From positions 1,534,613 through 1,598,612 of the forward strand of contig NZ_NIBV01000002.1 of the NCBI RefSeq assembly GCF_002632585.1: DNA of 64,000 bases, read 5' to 3'. The number at the start of each line of letters is the position of its first letter. The first letter of the stretch is position 1. Made by a program: the position numbers and the translations under genes. Positions 39,801 through 46,443 of this stretch are shown here, one piece after another. The DNA is from Xenorhabdus szentirmaii DSM 16338. GTDB lineage: Bacteria; Pseudomonadota; Gammaproteobacteria; Enterobacterales; Enterobacteriaceae. The notes beneath the pieces are model-generated. The model had not been told where the DNA came from. It worked only from the letters and a program-made list of their open reading frames with translations, and ran no database searches.

Positions 39801-42405
39801 AGAAACGGGTATATGTTTCCTGATCAACCCCTTGATGGGCCTGGGCCACCAGATGACGGAAAGGAACTGGCGGTGGTAAATCATCCCCCTGCCCGTCAAG
39901 ACAAGCCCGCACTTCACGGTTCATCACTTCCAGCGTGGTATGGTCGCCAATCAGATGATGTTGCAGTTGCAATACATACCAACGGCCATCCGTTTCTTGT
40001 GCGATTACAAAGCGCAACAACGGTGCCTGATTCAGTTCAAGCCGGTAGCTACGGGGATCGAAACGTTTCGCTAACTGGTCACTGACAAGTCCGTCAGCCG
40101 GGTTCAACACCAATTCAGTGATCGATAATGAAGCATGACGCCAAACTACCTGCGCCGGAACAGACAATCCTTGCCAAATAAAAGCGGTACGCAAAATATC
40201 ATGGCGGTTAACCACTTGTTGTACCGCAGATAAATAGCGATCCAGCAAGTCACGGTCAGCAAAGATCATGGGATAGGCCAGCAGGTACGGATCACCGCCT
40301 TTCGCCAGCAAATGGTGAAACAAGATACCGTCCTGCAACGGTGACAACGCGTAGATATCCTGAATGTTCACCACCCCGCCCGGCACCTGCCTGACGATGT
40401 GGTCGATGTCAGACTGGGTCAAGTCAATCAACGGCAACATCGCCGGCGTCAGTGCCGTGGTTTCTGTGGTAATGACATTCGGCGGCACTGCCACAATCTG
40501 GTGTTGCTCCAAGGCTTGGGCCAATTCCGCCAGCACCGGAGACTGGAACAGGTCGCGGGCAGCCAGTGTCAGGCCTAAATGGCGCAGCTGTTCAATCATG
40601 CGCACGCCAAGCAGCGAATGACCGCCCAGAGCAAAAAAGCTGTCATGCCGGCTGATCTGTTCAATGCCCAATAATTCGCGCCAGATAGTAGCCAATGCCA
40701 TTTCCCGCTCCCCTTGCGGTTCGGCATAAATCTGACGGGCAAAAGCCTCTTCACCGGGTGCCGGTAAGGTCCGACGATCCAGTTTGCCATTGGCAGTGAG
40801 CGGGAATTCATCCAACTGTACAAAAGCCATCGGCACCATGTAATCCGGTAGCCGCGCGCTTAAATGTTCACGCAAACGGGCAGGCAATGCGTTGTCCGGC
40901 TCTGCCAGCACGTAAGCCACTAACTGTTTCTCTTGCCCTTCACCTGACACGATTATCACAGCTTCACGTACTGCCGGATATTCCACCAGCCGGGCTTCAA
41001 TTTCCCCCGGTTCAATGCGGAAGCCACGAATTTTAACCTGCTGGTCGTTGCGTCCCAGAAACTCCAAATTACCATCAGGCAAGTAGCGGGCTAAATCTCC
41101 TGTTCGATACATCCGCGCATCCGGAACGTCACGGAATGGATCAGACAGAAAGCGTTCCGCGGTCAATTCTGGGCGATTGAGATAACCGCAAGCGACACCG
41201 TCGCCACCGACATAAATCTCGCCAGTCATTCCCAATGGCACTGGCTGGCCTTGCTCATCCAATAAATAAACCCGTGTGTTGGCAATGGGGCGGCCAATGG
41301 GAATGCTGGTCGTTCCTGCGGCCAAAGTTTCAATTCGGTATGTCGTGGTAAAAGTAGTGCCTTCGGTCGGCCCATAAGCATTCAACAATTGCTGAGGCGG
41401 GTGACTGCGTAAAACGTGGGCAATGACATGGGGGTCAAGAATATCGCCGCCGACAATAAGTTTTTTCAGCTGCGGCATAATGGGGGATAAATCTGCTACC
41501 AATCGATTGAACAGCCCGCTACTTAACCACAGGACTGTAATTTGATGGTGGTTCAATGCCTGTACCAATTCCGGTGGCGTCAATAATGTGGTGTGGTCAA
41601 TAACTACCAGCGCCCCGCCATTGAGCAAAGGCGCCCATACTTCAAAGGTGCTGGCATCGAATGCAGGATTGGCGGCGAAAGCAACCCGGTCATTAGTTTC
41701 AATTTCGGTATAGCCATTATTGATAACGAGCCGGACTACAGCGCGGTGAGGTACGATCACCCCTTTTGGTGTGCCGGTGGAGCCGGAGGTATACATGATG
41801 TACGCTGGTGCAGTACTGGAACAAAGTAGGTCGGGATTAAGCTCTTCTTCACCCTTACTTATATCTGCCCCGTCAGAAAAACGAATTAGCGAAATATCCA
41901 GATCAGCGGGAACATCCGCCTGTATATCGGTGAGCAATAATTTAGCCAAGCAATCATTTATCAGCCAGTATTTCCTCTCGTCCGGTACATTGGGATCGAT
42001 AGGAATATAAACCGCCCCCGCCTTGAGAATCGCCAATTGTGCCACGACTAATTCAATAGACCGCTCCAGCATGATTGCCACGTGGTCATTCGGGCCAATT
42101 CCTTGTTTAGTGAGCCGATGAGCCAATCGGTTCGCACGGGCATTTAATTGTGCATAACTCAGGATTTTATTGCCTGATATTAATGCCGTTCCTGTCGGTG
42201 TTTTTTCTACTTGCCGTTCAAACAACTGATGAATACTTAACTGGTCAGGATAAACGGTTTCAGTGGCATTCCATGTTTCCAACAACAGTGTACGTTCAGC
42301 CTCTGACAACTCATTAAATTTCTCGTTACTGCCCTTTCCTGATGATACTTGCACTAATTCTGTGTCAAAGATAATTCCCTTTTTAGCAACCTTGCTATCT
42401 TTCAT
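26701..42405 (-). CDS. gxpS: GameXPeptide-type non-ribosomal peptide synthetase, five modules
   Basis: A 5234-residue NRPS. Carrier-protein Ser residues in GGHS are at 597, 1674, 2726, 3808 and 4908, and the thioesterase Ser is at 5034 (GYSSGG). Order: A1-T1, E/C-A2-T2, C-A3-T3, E/C-A4-T4, E/C-A5-T5-TE. Three condensation domains carry the dual E/C mark HHLLxxxGD plus HHLIGDH; the third is LCL-type (SFGQQRLWFLAQ, HHIISDGWS). Dual E/C domains flip residues 1, 3 and 4, giving D-L-D-D-L, as in GameXPeptide cyclo(vLflL). Codes read by aligning to PheA: A1 DAFWIGATFK (Val-like), A2 DAWFIGAVCK, A3-A5 DAWCIGAVCK (hydrophobic/aromatic). There is no starter C domain, so the first residue is unacylated, which fits head-to-tail cyclisation. 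GAGG precedes the ATG. It stands alone. Confidence 0.85.
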   Translation of the reverse strand: MKDSKVAKKGIIFDTELVQVSSGKGSNEKFNELSEAERTLLLETWNATETVYPDQLSIHQLFERQVEKTPTGTALISGNKILSYAQLNARANRLAHRLTKQGIGPNDHVAIMLERSIELVVAQLAILKAGAVYIPIDPNVPDERKYWLINDCLAKLLLTDIQADVPADLDISLIRFSDGADISKGEEELNPDLLCSSTAPAYIMYTSGSTGTPKGVIVPHRAVVRLVINNGYTEIETNDRVAFAANPAFDASTFEVWAPLLNGGALVVIDHTTLLTPPELVQALNHHQITVLWLSSGLFNRLVADLSPIMPQLKKLIVGGDILDPHVIAHVLRSHPPQQLLNAYGPTEGTTFTTTYRIETLAAGTTSIPIGRPIANTRVYLLDEQGQPVPLGMTGEIYVGGDGVACGYLNRPELTAERFLSDPFRDVPDARMYRTGDLARYLPDGNLEFLGRNDQQVKIRGFRIEPGEIEARLVEYPAVREAVIIVSGEGQEKQLVAYVLAEPDNALPARLREHLSARLPDYMVPMAFVQLDEFPLTANGKLDRRTLPAPGEEAFARQIYAEPQGEREMALATIWRELLGIEQISRHDSFFALGGHSLLGVRMIEQLRHLGLTLAARDLFQSPVLAELAQALEQHQIVAVPPNVITTETTALTPAMLPLIDLTQSDIDHIVRQVPGGVVNIQDIYALSPLQDGILFHHLLAKGGDPYLLAYPMIFADRDLLDRYLSAVQQVVNRHDILRTAFIWQGLSVPAQVVWRHASLSITELVLNPADGLVSDQLAKRFDPRSYRLELNQAPLLRFVIAQETDGRWYVLQLQHHLIGDHTTLEVMNREVRACLDGQGDDLPPPVPFRHLVAQAHQGVDQETYTRFFTGMLAEVDEPTLPFGLTEVHRDGSQVIQAHRILPPELNDRLRAQARRLGVSLATLCHLAWAQVLSRTSGQEKVVFGTVLFGRMAAGEGADSGMGLFINTLPLRLDIDGTSVHDSVRMAHARLAGLLDYEHASLALAQRCSGVQSGTPLFSALLNYRHNEQPVIPHEKMEGIEFLGEQESTNYPFVLSVEDGVDTLGLTAQVVQPFDSERVCSYMQQALESLADALEFLPETPVRALNILPASERTLLLETWGTVATPYPEQLCIHQLIEQLAEKTPDATALVHENQTLSYGQLNIAANRLAHRLIALGIEPDQRVAICMASSPARVIAVLAVLKAGGAYVPLDPAYPGERLSHILTDAAPDILLADSTGQATLDEKALARLTVLDPTVLPDQPDSNPEVIALTSRHLAYVIYTSGSTGMPKGVMIEHRGLVNLIQDKIAQFGIHPTSRMLQFASFGFDASVWEIMMALSSGACLVIPAETVRQDSCRLWHYLEEQSVTHAFLAPALLRDGTDLPTLTIKPTLILGGEAPSLALLRTLSGQSTLFNAYGPTEITVCATSWRCPPHYTDMQIPIGRPTANTRIYLLDNDGQPVPLGAVGELYIGGAGVARGYLNRPDLTEERFLADPFSDAPEARMYRSGDLVRYLPDGNLVFVGRNDQQIKIRGFRIEPGEIETRLAEHPMVHEARVVAVTLGQGQDKRLVAYITAEAVAETDSGLASILHAHLSAVLPDYMVPAAFARLAAFPLTPNGKLDHQALPAPGEDAFARQIYVAPQGEMEIAVAAIWRELLGVERIGRHDNFFSLGGHSLLAVRMMNRITAFGVELPLATLFMSPSLVAFTEKICEQRHANSAKLPEIKPISRDSILPLSFGQQRLWFLAQFEGVSDTYHIPAALCLRGRLDLSAWQQALNRLFARHEALRSVFVTVEGQPQVELLSAELGLPMQQYDLRTVANVDEQLKNLCAQEANTPFDLARGPLIRCALFQLAEEEHLFLLTQHHIISDGWSLGILKSELAALYAACLNQQPDPLPPLTIQYPDYAAWQQKTFSGEGIQAQSDYWRRTLADAPVLLELPLDRPRPSRQSFAGGRAAVHFDASLVQDLKQLGQQHGTTLFMTLLTAWSALLSRLSGQDDMVIGIPSANRNQREIEPLLGFFVNTLALRIDLSGMPDVVTLLQRVRQTTLGAQEHQDLPFEQMVEIVQPPRRPEHTPLFQVMFAWQESETEEWQLPELAITPFELEYDIAKFDLQLELTEKAGEIVGELNYSSALFDHETIERQVGYLQVILRAMVNQPQQPVMAIDILSPTERELLLETWNATEEPYPTQLCIHQLFEQQAQKTPDAIAVKYENETLSYAELNARANRLAHQLIALGVVPDQRVAICAARSLVRIIGVLAILKAGGAYVPLEPSYPGERLAYMLTDAAPVILLADSIGQAAFSGEVLATLTVLDLDTLLPQPDYNPQVLGLTPQHLAYVIYTSGSTGKPKGVMVEHRGLVNLIWDKVNQFGIRPNSRVLQFASFSFDASVWEIMMALSCGAMLVIPTETVRQDPQRLWHYLEEHQITHTCLTPALLRDGADLPAIAVKPTLILGGEAPSVALFQALRDRVTLFNAYGPTEITVCATCWHCPADYTGMLIPIGRPTPNTSIYLLDNHGHPVPFGTVGELYIGGDGVARGYLNRPDLTAERFLADPFSDQPNARMYRTGDLARYLPDGNLIFMGRNDQQVKIRGFRIEPGEIEVRLAEHAEVSEALVLALGEGQDKRLVAYVIAQANDGLATRLREHLNDILPDYMVPAAFVRLEAFPLTPNGKLDRQSLPSPDQHAFARQVYQAPQGEIELALAAIWCDLLNVEQIGRHDSFFALGGHSLLAVKMIERLRCLGLGLSVQTLFQQPTLSVLAQSLAQHREISVPDNRITPEVTAIAPAMLPLIELTQADIDCIVEQMPGGIANIQDIYALSPLQDGILFHHLLANEGDPYLLVTQQAFADRHLLDRYLAAVQQVVDRHDILRTAFIWQGLSAPAQVVCRQAPLSVTELTLDPADGLISDQLARRFDPRQYRIDLSQAPLLRFVVSQESDGRWIVLQLLHHLIGDHTTLEVMNSEVQAFLTDRTDSLPAPVPFRHLVAQARQGVSQAEHTRFFTEMLAEVDEPTLPFGLSEVHHDGSQVTESHRMLAAELNERLRNQARRLGVSVAALCHLAWAQVLSRTSRQQRVVFGTVLFGRMAVGEGSDSGMGLFINTLPLRLDIDNTSVQESVRTAHSRLAALLEHEHASLALAQRCSGVASGTSLFNALLNYRHNTQPVTPNEIVSGIEFLGAQERTNYPFVLSVEDGGTDLGLTAQVVQPFDPEQICSYMQQALESLAEALEQAADMPVQQLDIMPETERTLLLKTWNTTETAYPESLCIHQLFEQQVKSAPDATALMYEGKCFSYVELNADANRLAHQLITLGVAPDQRVAICMASSPARIAGLLAVLKAGSAYVPLEPAYPGERLAYMLNDAAPSVVLADNVGRMALGEQTLAGLTVLDPTIELEGIVSERPDNVNQSDNNPHIPVLTSRHLAYIIYTSGSTGMPKGVMVEHRGLVNLIQDKISQFGILPASRMLQFASFGFDAGVWEIMMALCSGAALVIPDDAVRQDPHRLWHYLQEQSVTHACLTPALLRDGAELPSLTLKPTLILGGEAPSVALIKALHSKATVFNAYGPTEITVCATHWRCPSDYTDGSIPIGRPTANTCLYLLNALGQPVPSGAIGELYIGGAGVARGYLNRPELTEERFLADPFSDVADARMYRTGDLVRYLPDGNLLFVGRNDQQIKIRGFRIEPGEIEVWLTEYPEVNEALVLALGDGQDKRLVAYVVAKTDDGLVNRLREHLSALLPEYMVPAAFVRLDAFPLTPNGKLDRRVLPAPGEDAFARQIYVAPQGETEIALAAIWRELLGVEQISRHDSFFALGGHSLLAVRMVERLRNLGLTLAVRQLFQSPVLSELAQKLKWDQTEKVPANVITPAITALTPKMLPLIDLTQPEIDHIVGQVPGGIANIQDIYALSPLQDGILFHHLLADEGDPYLLAGQMAFADRSLLDRYLAAVQQVINRHDILRTAFIWQGLSVPAQVVCRQVPLSVTELTLDPADGSVSEQLAQRFNPRRYRLDLGQAPLLRFVIAKEVVAKEIAAQEGEGRWIVLQLMHHLIGDHTALDVMSNEVQAYLDGQGGHLPAPAPFRNLVAQARFGMSQEQHTRFFTEMLAEIDEPTLPFGLAEVRHDGSQVTESHRMLSPELNGRLRDQARLSGVSLAALCHLAWAQVLSRTSGQPRVVFGTVLFGRMAVGEGAENGMGLFINTLPLRLDMDGISVRDSVQATHHRLAGLLEHEYASLALAQRCSGVQGGTPLFSTLLNYRHNVGSATSNEIMSGVEFLGAQERTNYPFTLSVEDFGDALGLTAQIAQPFDAGRVCGYMQQALESLVSALEHAPETPIQQLNILPAAERHLLLKTGYAPQIAYPDSLCIHHLFEHQAENNPDATALIYETQAFSYAELNARANRLSHQLMALGVKPDQRVAICVTRSPAGIIALLAVLKAGGAYVPLDPAYPVERLVYLLNDAAPSVVLADNAGRTALGEQALAGLTVLDPTVQPDQPDDNPYISALTSRHLAYIIYTSGSTGMPKGVMVEHRGLVNLIWDKMNQFGIRPNSRVLQFASFGFDASIWEIMMALCSGATLDIPVDTIRQNPLSLWHYLEEHQVTHACLTPALLRDGTDLPRLAIKPTLILGGEAPSAALFQALRDRVTLFNAYGPTEITVCATCWRCPPDYAEMQIPIGRPTANTRLYLLDNDSQPVPFGAVGELYIGGAGVARGYLNRPELTADRFLADAFSNQTDARMYRTGDLARYLPDGNLVFVGRNDQQVKIRGFRIEPGEIEARLTESPEVREALVLALGEGQDKRLVAYVTVQSDAAQANKAGEQANNPAALADNGLAARLHRHLRDLLPDYMIPAAFVQLDAFPLTPNGKLDHRALPVPEQHAFARQIYEAPQGEAEIVMAAIWRELLGVEQIGRHDNFFALGGHSLIAMRMVNLAAERGLICSLNNLFQFPVLAELVAEITLDPLSQSQSSAIPVRPEGSEPPLFFVPSGMDDYSYVFGLAQHIQSDYPIYALPWPILNEELPTIEALAARMVTLMKAVRPKGPYRIYGYSSGGILAYAIAEQLLNAGETVNFLGLIDTPAPYRFKTLAIQPKLQFLADLARKSMNEHPQEIEILHQKLDELNLAQLIAAAQALGLYPSNLRPALIARRWEQMGNYVQMVKKYEPQALSITLQQFYAMEPYPQLPFMTDVELQLITMEPSLGWDQIIPDSLLQLTAVPGDHFSLMENSENKRTLAEALSLALEMNCEEEVL
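30856..34095 (-). other. gxpS module 4: dual E/C-A4-T4
   Basis: Residues about 2771-3850. The E/C domain carries HHLLANEGD and HHLIGDH, so residue 3 becomes D. The A4 pocket is identical to that of A3; Leu is expected from the known product. T4 Ser is 3808. Boundaries are approximate. Confidence 0.7.
34096..37260 (-). other. gxpS module 3: LCL C-A3-T3
   Basis: Residues about 1716-2770. This is the only ordinary LCL condensation domain, with HHIISDGWS at residue 1863; an LCL domain here means residue 2 stays L. A3 pocket is D-A-W-C-I-G-A-V-C; Phe is expected by analogy to GameXPeptide. T3 Ser is 2726. Boundaries are approximate. Confidence 0.7.
37261..40485 (-). other. gxpS module 2: dual E/C-A2-T2
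   Basis: Residues about 641-1715. The E/C domain has HHLLAKGGD from residue 697 and HHLIGDH from 816; it would epimerise residue 1 and then join it. A2 pocket D-A-W-F-I-G-A-V-C suggests a bulky hydrophobic residue, Leu in the known product. T2 Ser is 1674. Boundaries are approximate. Confidence 0.7.
40486..42405 (-). other. gxpS module 1: A1-T1 (loading)
   Basis: Residues about 1-640. After a short lead that looks like the end of a C-domain linker (LSEAERTLLLETWNATE), A1 runs to about 540 (MYTSGSTGTPKG, NAYGPTEGTTF, GYLNRPELT), then T1 with Ser597. The pocket residues D-A-F-W-I-G-A-T-F differ from the canonical Val code DAFWIGGTFK only at the seventh. A1 is visibly the most diverged adenylation domain of the five, as expected for a different amino acid. 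Boundaries are approximate. Confidence 0.75.
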
Positions 42406-43322
42406 CTACTTACTACCTCAACGAATCTGCTATTTATTTGAAAATTGTCATTCCCAGCAGCCGTCAAAAATGTTTTGCTTTTATTTCTTTATGGAAAGAA
42501 ATAAAAATAAGAAAACACTGAGCATCAATTAAGATCCTCAGGCAGCACATTTTCTTAGGCATTAAAATTAATAACCCGATTAATAACTGAATAATTAAAA
42601 TTTTTAGGTATTTATGTCCCCAACGATGTAATAAATAACTCATACGGCGAACTGGAAAAATACGCCGAACTTATTCCTTATTTTTTATTAATCACCTTTA
42701 GTTTTATACAACGCTTATAGGCCAGCACAGGATTTCATAATTAAATGAAAAATAATTTATTTAATATATTCATTGCGTTAAGTTAAAAAACCCTGCATTT
42801 CCTCCAATCGTAATTAATTTTATTGTGCAATTATTTAATTTGAAATTAATTCATTATGCGGTCTGGGAAAACCTTTATGCTCTCAATTAATATCGACATT
42901 TACTTTGATCAATATCAGGGAAATTAACCTCTCAGCATTCAAAAGGGAAAGTCTTCGCTATAAAAACATTATTTATAATTTCATTAATTTATAATTTGTA
43001 ATGATTACCATGTTCACAATAAATAATTAAACTGACTGAGTTACACCTCATTTTATAATAAAAAAATTAGTTTAATACATACACCAATTGCGTTAATTTT
43101 CATCTTAATATGGTTTTTAATTGGAACTAAATTTGAAAATATAATTTCAAATATATAAAGTAGTGAATAAATATATATTCATTAAATTTAGTATGATTAA
43201 TTGATGGTTTATTTTTGAAATAATAGATAAGTAGATAATATGAAGGGAACCCGGTCTGCTTAGATTCAGCCAATACAGGCAATTTGACCAAGTCATTTAG
43301 TGTATATGAGCAGGAAGGATGC
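42406..43322. other. gxpS upstream region, AT-rich, no gene
   Basis: Roughly 0.9 kb without a frame I would call a gene. It is strongly AT-rich with many A/T tracts, which suits binding by global regulators such as Lrp, H-NS or LeuO that control NRPS genes in these bacteria. That is inference. A minus-strand frame near 43127-43339 has no ribosome site and overlaps the zwf terminator. Confidence 0.35.
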
Positions 43323-43350
43323 AAAAAAAAGCCGGGCATAAACCCGGCTT
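43323..43350 (-). terminator. Intrinsic terminator of zwf
   Basis: On the minus strand AAGCCGGG (43350-43343) and CCCGGCTT (43336-43329) form a stem followed by eight T in total. It lies about 57 bases after the zwf stop. Confidence 0.9.
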
Positions 43351-43406
43351 GAATATTGTGTGTGAATTTTATACGTGAATCTAATGGGAACTAAAAAGCA
43401 TTCAGT

Positions 43407-44882
43407 TTATTCAAATTCATTCCATGAGCGCCCGTCACGGGTAATCATGGCAATAGATGCCACTGGCCCCCAAGTACCAGCCTGGTAAGGCTTCGGTGGT
43501 TCGTTATCTGCGGCCCAGGCTTCCATAATGGAGTCTACCCATTTCCAGGCTTCTTCCACTTCATCACGGCGGACAAACAACGCCTGAATGCCACGCATTG
43601 CTTCCAGCAACAATCGCTCATAAGCATCTGCAAGGTGTTTCTGGTCAAATGTTTCAGAGAAACTCAAATCCAGTTTGGTCGTTTGCAGGCGGTGTTTATG
43701 CTCCAGCCCCGGTGCTTTATTCAGTACTTCGATATCAATACCTTCATCGGGTTGTAAGCGGATCGTTAATTTATTCTGCGGTAATTGCTGGTAAGATTCA
43801 GCAAACAAGTTCAGGGAAGGCTCCTTGAAGTAAACGACAACCTCAGAGCATTTGGCCGGTAAACGTTTCCCTGTTCTCAAGTAAAAAGGGACTCCGGACC
43901 AACGCCAATCATCGATATCTACACGGATAGAAACAAAGGATTCCGTTTTACTGGCTTTGTTCGCCCCCTCTTCTTCGAGATAACCCGGCACTTTTTTGCC
44001 ATGAACAAAACCGGCAGTATATTGACCACGAACCGTTTTCTCTCTGATGTTGGTATGATCAATCCGGCGCAATGAACGCAAAACTTTGACTTTTTCATCA
44101 CGAATACGGTCTGCTGTCAAATCAGCCGGTGGTGACATGGCAATCATCGTCAGGATTTGCAAAAGATGGTTCTGGATCATGTCCCGCATCTGTCCGGCCT
44201 GATCAAAATAACCCCAGCGCCCTTCAATACCGACTTCTTCAGCGACCGTAATTTGCACATGATCAATTGTACGGTGATCCCAGTTATTGACGAACAGTGA
44301 GTTGGCAAAACGCAATGCCAATAAGTTAAGCACCGTATCTTTACCTAAGTAATGGTCAATCCGGTAGATTTGCTTTTCGTTGAAATATTTAGCAACTTCG
44401 TCATTGATGGCACGGGAAGAGGCAAGATCCGTGCCCAGGGGTTTTTCCATTACAACGCGGTTAGGTTCTTTATTTAAACCTGCCGCTCCCAGCCCATGGC
44501 ATACTGCACCAAAGGTACTTGGTGGCATGGCAAAATAATGAATGGCCGGCAAATTACCTTTATTAAGCACCTTTGCCAATTGGGTGAAATGATCCGTTTC
44601 ATTCACGTCTAAATTGCAGAACTCCAGACGTGAACTCAGCTTATTCCATAATTCTGCGTCCAATTTCTCGGGCATGAATGTCGTTAACGCTTCTTCAACA
44701 ACTTTGGTGTAGGCTTTTTTATCCCAGTCAGCACGACCAACGCCGATAATCCGGGTATCAGGATGGATATAACCCGCTTTCTCTAACTGGTACAGGGAAG
44801 GCATTAATTTCCGGCGTGCTAAGTCTCCTTTCGCCCCAAAAATTACCAAATCACAAGCCTGAGCTGTAGACGTTACCGCCAT
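43407..44882 (-). CDS. zwf: Glucose-6-phosphate 1-dehydrogenase
   Basis: A 491-residue enzyme that oxidises glucose-6-phosphate to 6-phosphogluconolactone and yields NADPH, the entry to the pentose phosphate pathway. The nucleotide loop is IFGAKGDLARRK (about 14-25). The signature RIDHYLGKDTV (about 177-187) holds the catalytic His and substrate-binding Lys. GTWGPVAS and DGRSWNEFE mark the end. ATG at 44882 is chosen: GAGGAG lies 7 bases upstream and MAVTSTAQACDLV matches E. coli. A HexR-like palindrome sits 27 bases upstream. Divergent from hexR. Confidence 0.97.
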   Translation of the reverse strand: MAVTSTAQACDLVIFGAKGDLARRKLMPSLYQLEKAGYIHPDTRIIGVGRADWDKKAYTKVVEEALTTFMPEKLDAELWNKLSSRLEFCNLDVNETDHFTQLAKVLNKGNLPAIHYFAMPPSTFGAVCHGLGAAGLNKEPNRVVMEKPLGTDLASSRAINDEVAKYFNEKQIYRIDHYLGKDTVLNLLALRFANSLFVNNWDHRTIDHVQITVAEEVGIEGRWGYFDQAGQMRDMIQNHLLQILTMIAMSPPADLTADRIRDEKVKVLRSLRRIDHTNIREKTVRGQYTAGFVHGKKVPGYLEEEGANKASKTESFVSIRVDIDDWRWSGVPFYLRTGKRLPAKCSEVVVYFKEPSLNLFAESYQQLPQNKLTIRLQPDEGIDIEVLNKAPGLEHKHRLQTTKLDLSFSETFDQKHLADAYERLLLEAMRGIQALFVRRDEVEEAWKWVDSIMEAWAADNEPPKPYQAGTWGPVASIAMITRDGRSWNEFE

Positions 44883-44908
44883 GTTGCATCTCCTCAATTA
44901 CGGGATAT

Positions 44909-44923
44909 TGTAATTTTTTTACA
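44909..44923. promoter_or_regulatory. HexR-like operator before zwf
   Basis: TGTAATTTTTTTACA has TGTAA and TTACA as mirrored ends, matching the known HexR consensus TGTAATTAAATTACA at both half-sites. It lies 27 bases upstream of the zwf start. HexR, encoded just across the intergenic region, represses zwf and releases DNA when 2-keto-3-deoxy-6-phosphogluconate is bound. The remaining sequence to 45298 holds the hexR promoter and no gene. Confidence 0.7.
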
Positions 44924-45298
44924 GAACCTGCGGGTAATGTACTCTTTTGATTATAAGCAGTAAACACTGTTTTCATAATCCCCTTTATCTTCAATGTCAT
45001 CGTTCCTTTGATAATCATTCAAAACTGATGAATACCCGGGAATACATTCATGCTGAAATCACATAAAGGCCACAGGGTAAATTCATACCGAATAATGAAA
45101 GCAAATTGAAAATTTACAACGTGTAAGAAGTAATATTACCAATTTGAAAGTTAGACACTTGTCATACTTTTATGAAAAATCCCGAGTTATCTGATTGTTG
45201 CTACTGCCAGTGCCCAATAACAAGTAGTATATTTTCATGAAAATGACATAGATTTCTCCTGTTAATGAAATCGCTAAAACCGAGGTGAACTGCGTTTT

Positions 45299-46147
45299 AT
45301 GAACATACTGGAACGGCTCCAAAATAATCTTGATGTTTTGAGTAAGTCAGAGAAGAAGGTTGCGCAGGTTATCCTTGATTCACCACAAACGGCTATCCAT
45401 TTAAGTATTGCGACATTGGCCAAAATGGCAGATGTGAGTGAACCTACCGTTAATCGTTTTTGTCATCGCATGGACACCAAAGGGTTTCCGGATTTTAAAT
45501 TACACTTGGCACAAAGCATTGCCAACGGCACGCCTTATGTGAACCGAAATGTCGAAGAAAGTGACAGTGTCACTTCATATACTCACAAAATTTTCGAATC
45601 CGTTATGGCCAATCTGGAAACAGTGAAAAGCAATCTGGATATTTCGACGATTAATCGTGCAGTAGATTTGCTGACACAGGCCAGAAAACTTTCCTTTTTC
45701 GGTTTGGGTGCATCTGCTGCAGTCGCCCATGATGCCATGAATAAATTTTTTCGCTTCAATATTCCCGTCTGCTACTTTGACGATATTGTGATGCAAAGGA
45801 TGAGCTGTATTAACAGCACAGAAGGTGATGTTGTCGTACTGATCTCTCATACAGGGCGAACAAAGAGCTTAGTTGAAATCGCTAAACTCGCTCGTGAAAA
45901 TGATGCAACCGTGATTGCCATTACATCAACGGGATCGCCACTGGCTCACGAAGCGACCCTGACTATTCTGCTGGATGTCCCCGAAGATACTGACATTTAT
46001 ATGCCAATGGTTTCCAGAATTGCCCAATTAACCATCATTGATGTGCTGGCAACCGGTTTCACACTGCGAAGAGGCTCGAAATTCAGAGATAACTTGAAGA
46101 GAGTCAAAGACGCGTTACGTAATTCGCGGTTTGATAAACAGGAATGA
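45299..46147 (+). CDS. hexR: RpiR-family transcriptional regulator HexR
   Basis: A 282-residue regulator with an N-terminal RpiR helix-turn-helix domain (about 1-77, LSIATLAKMADVSEPTVNRF as recognition region) and a C-terminal sugar isomerase (SIS) domain from about 125 (KLSFFGLGASAAVAHDA, VLISHTGRTKSLVEIA). It represses central carbon genes such as zwf and responds to KDPG. The neighbours zwf on one side and pykA on the other are typical for enterobacteria. Confidence 0.94.
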   Translation: MNILERLQNNLDVLSKSEKKVAQVILDSPQTAIHLSIATLAKMADVSEPTVNRFCHRMDTKGFPDFKLHLAQSIANGTPYVNRNVEESDSVTSYTHKIFESVMANLETVKSNLDISTINRAVDLLTQARKLSFFGLGASAAVAHDAMNKFFRFNIPVCYFDDIVMQRMSCINSTEGDVVVLISHTGRTKSLVEIAKLARENDATVIAITSTGSPLAHEATLTILLDVPEDTDIYMPMVSRIAQLTIIDVLATGFTLRRGSKFRDNLKRVKDALRNSRFDKQE

Positions 46148-46443
46148 ATCCGAAAAATAGACTGTGTTTTTGTTCACTATTTATCAGCTCTCCGGACTGA
46201 TAGCATATAAAGACGTTACCTTAGCTGTATATTTACAGCATGGAGCGAATAATTAATGGATAAAATAGTCATTTTTTAATAATCAAAAAGTCATATACTC
46301 AATCTATTTTGAGTTGCAGTACAACGGCAAAGAAATCAATCCCCTGAAACATAACCAATATGTAACTGACGGGAAGTCAGCGCCGCCGCTAGCACCGCAA
46401 CCTGAAAACAGAGGGTATACTTCACCGGTCAACGGAGTAATAC

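Noticed and set aside
27184-41829. Many plus-strand frames opposite gxpS
   Set aside because: They are shadows of the GC-richer repeated NRPS modules; the same frames recur in each module and have no ribosome sites.
43127-43339. Minus-strand 70-codon frame after zwf
   Set aside because: It begins inside the zwf terminator and has no ribosome site.
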